From Candidatus Brocadiaceae bacterium S225 (lineage in GTDB: Bacteria; Planctomycetota; Brocadiia; Brocadiales; Scalinduaceae), in the NCBI GenBank assembly GCA_007859995.1, contig SMSL01000014.1:19484-83483 (forward strand): 64,000 bases of DNA. The letters run 5' to 3'. Each line of letters begins with the position of its first letter. The stretch's first letter is position 1. A model generated the notes under the pieces. It saw only the letters and a program-made list of their open reading frames with translations. It made no database searches and was not told the DNA's origin. A program made the position numbers and the translations under genes. This document shows, one piece after another, positions 63,873 to 64,000 of the stretch.

Positions 63873-64000
63873 TTAAAACATAGGATCCATTTTAAGGACA
63901 GGGTGGTCGACTTTTTGCAGATGTTCCAGCACTTCCTCTTCTGTCTGAGCTATTGTTTCATCTGCAATTTTATTAATAAAGTCTTCCAAACCAGCCTCCT
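63873..64000 (-). CDS. C-terminal end of an unidentified protein, partial
   Basis: On the minus strand an open frame enters from the right window edge and stops at TAA (63873-63875), giving 41 residues. It includes EDFINKIADETIAQTEEEVL and ends in LKMDPMF. It is acidic and helical. I cannot assign a family from this piece. It lies 58 bases upstream of birA on the same strand and may be co-transcribed with it. Confidence 0.5.
   Translation of the reverse strand, partial: EAGLEDFINKIADETIAQTEEEVLEHLQKVDHPVLKMDPMF

Overview
The window is AT-rich bacterial DNA (low GC by eye) with a Gram-negative gene set: TonB/ExbB/ExbD, HflK/HflC, a lipoprotein, and a biotin-dependent sodium pump. It holds four Amt-type ammonium transporters, two PII proteins, bacillithiol-type deacetylase, beta-carbonic anhydrase and several sodium/proton systems. 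That mix recalls anammox planctomycetes, perhaps marine Candidatus Scalindua. This is inference: no hydrazine or other anammox marker gene lies in the window.

Layout. 1-11860: housekeeping and envelope genes (USP, CPA2 antiporter, a decayed toxin-antitoxin locus, membrane polyferredoxin, DICT protein, BshB1-like deacetylase, hflKC, tonB-exbB-exbD, mazG). 12745-26387: an ammonium region with amt, glnK-amtB, a minus-strand amt-PII-amt-kinase series, and a divergent kinase-phosphatase-phosphatase set. 26749-33610: PLD-like protein, CNBD/flavoprotein pair, rfbB with a broken rfbC, DUF362 protein and a coiled-coil membrane protein. 33611-36779: gene debris around a tRNA-Ala(GGC).

36814-50654 is a defence island built on a type I restriction-modification system. 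hsdM and hsdR both carry in-frame palindromic repeat insertions. hsdR additionally carries a complete DUF559 nuclease domain between two repeat blocks. The specificity subunit is fused to a MNT-type nucleotidyltransferase and preceded by an HI0074/HepT-like partner. Between hsdS and hsdR lie a truncated DUF4917 gene, a DUF262/DUF1524 (GmrSD-like) gene, an AlbA_2 ATP-binding regulator with a 13-bp tandem repeat, and rhuM. Partial copies of hsdM (3' end) and hsdR (5' end) bracket the accessory genes.

50616-64000: EEP lipoprotein, a short and possibly transferred pgk flanked by direct repeats, HdeD-like protein, a Cache-HAMP-PAS-PAS sensor without an output domain, carbonic anhydrase with an insertion, NhaD, the OadG-OadB-OadA sodium pump with a strong upstream attenuator, and BirA, which would biotinylate OadA.

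Most noteworthy: the DUF559-plus-palindrome cassette in hsdR, the nucleotidyltransferase-HsdS fusion, the kinase/phosphatase genes interleaved with ammonium transporters, and an Amt with altered pore-gate residues.
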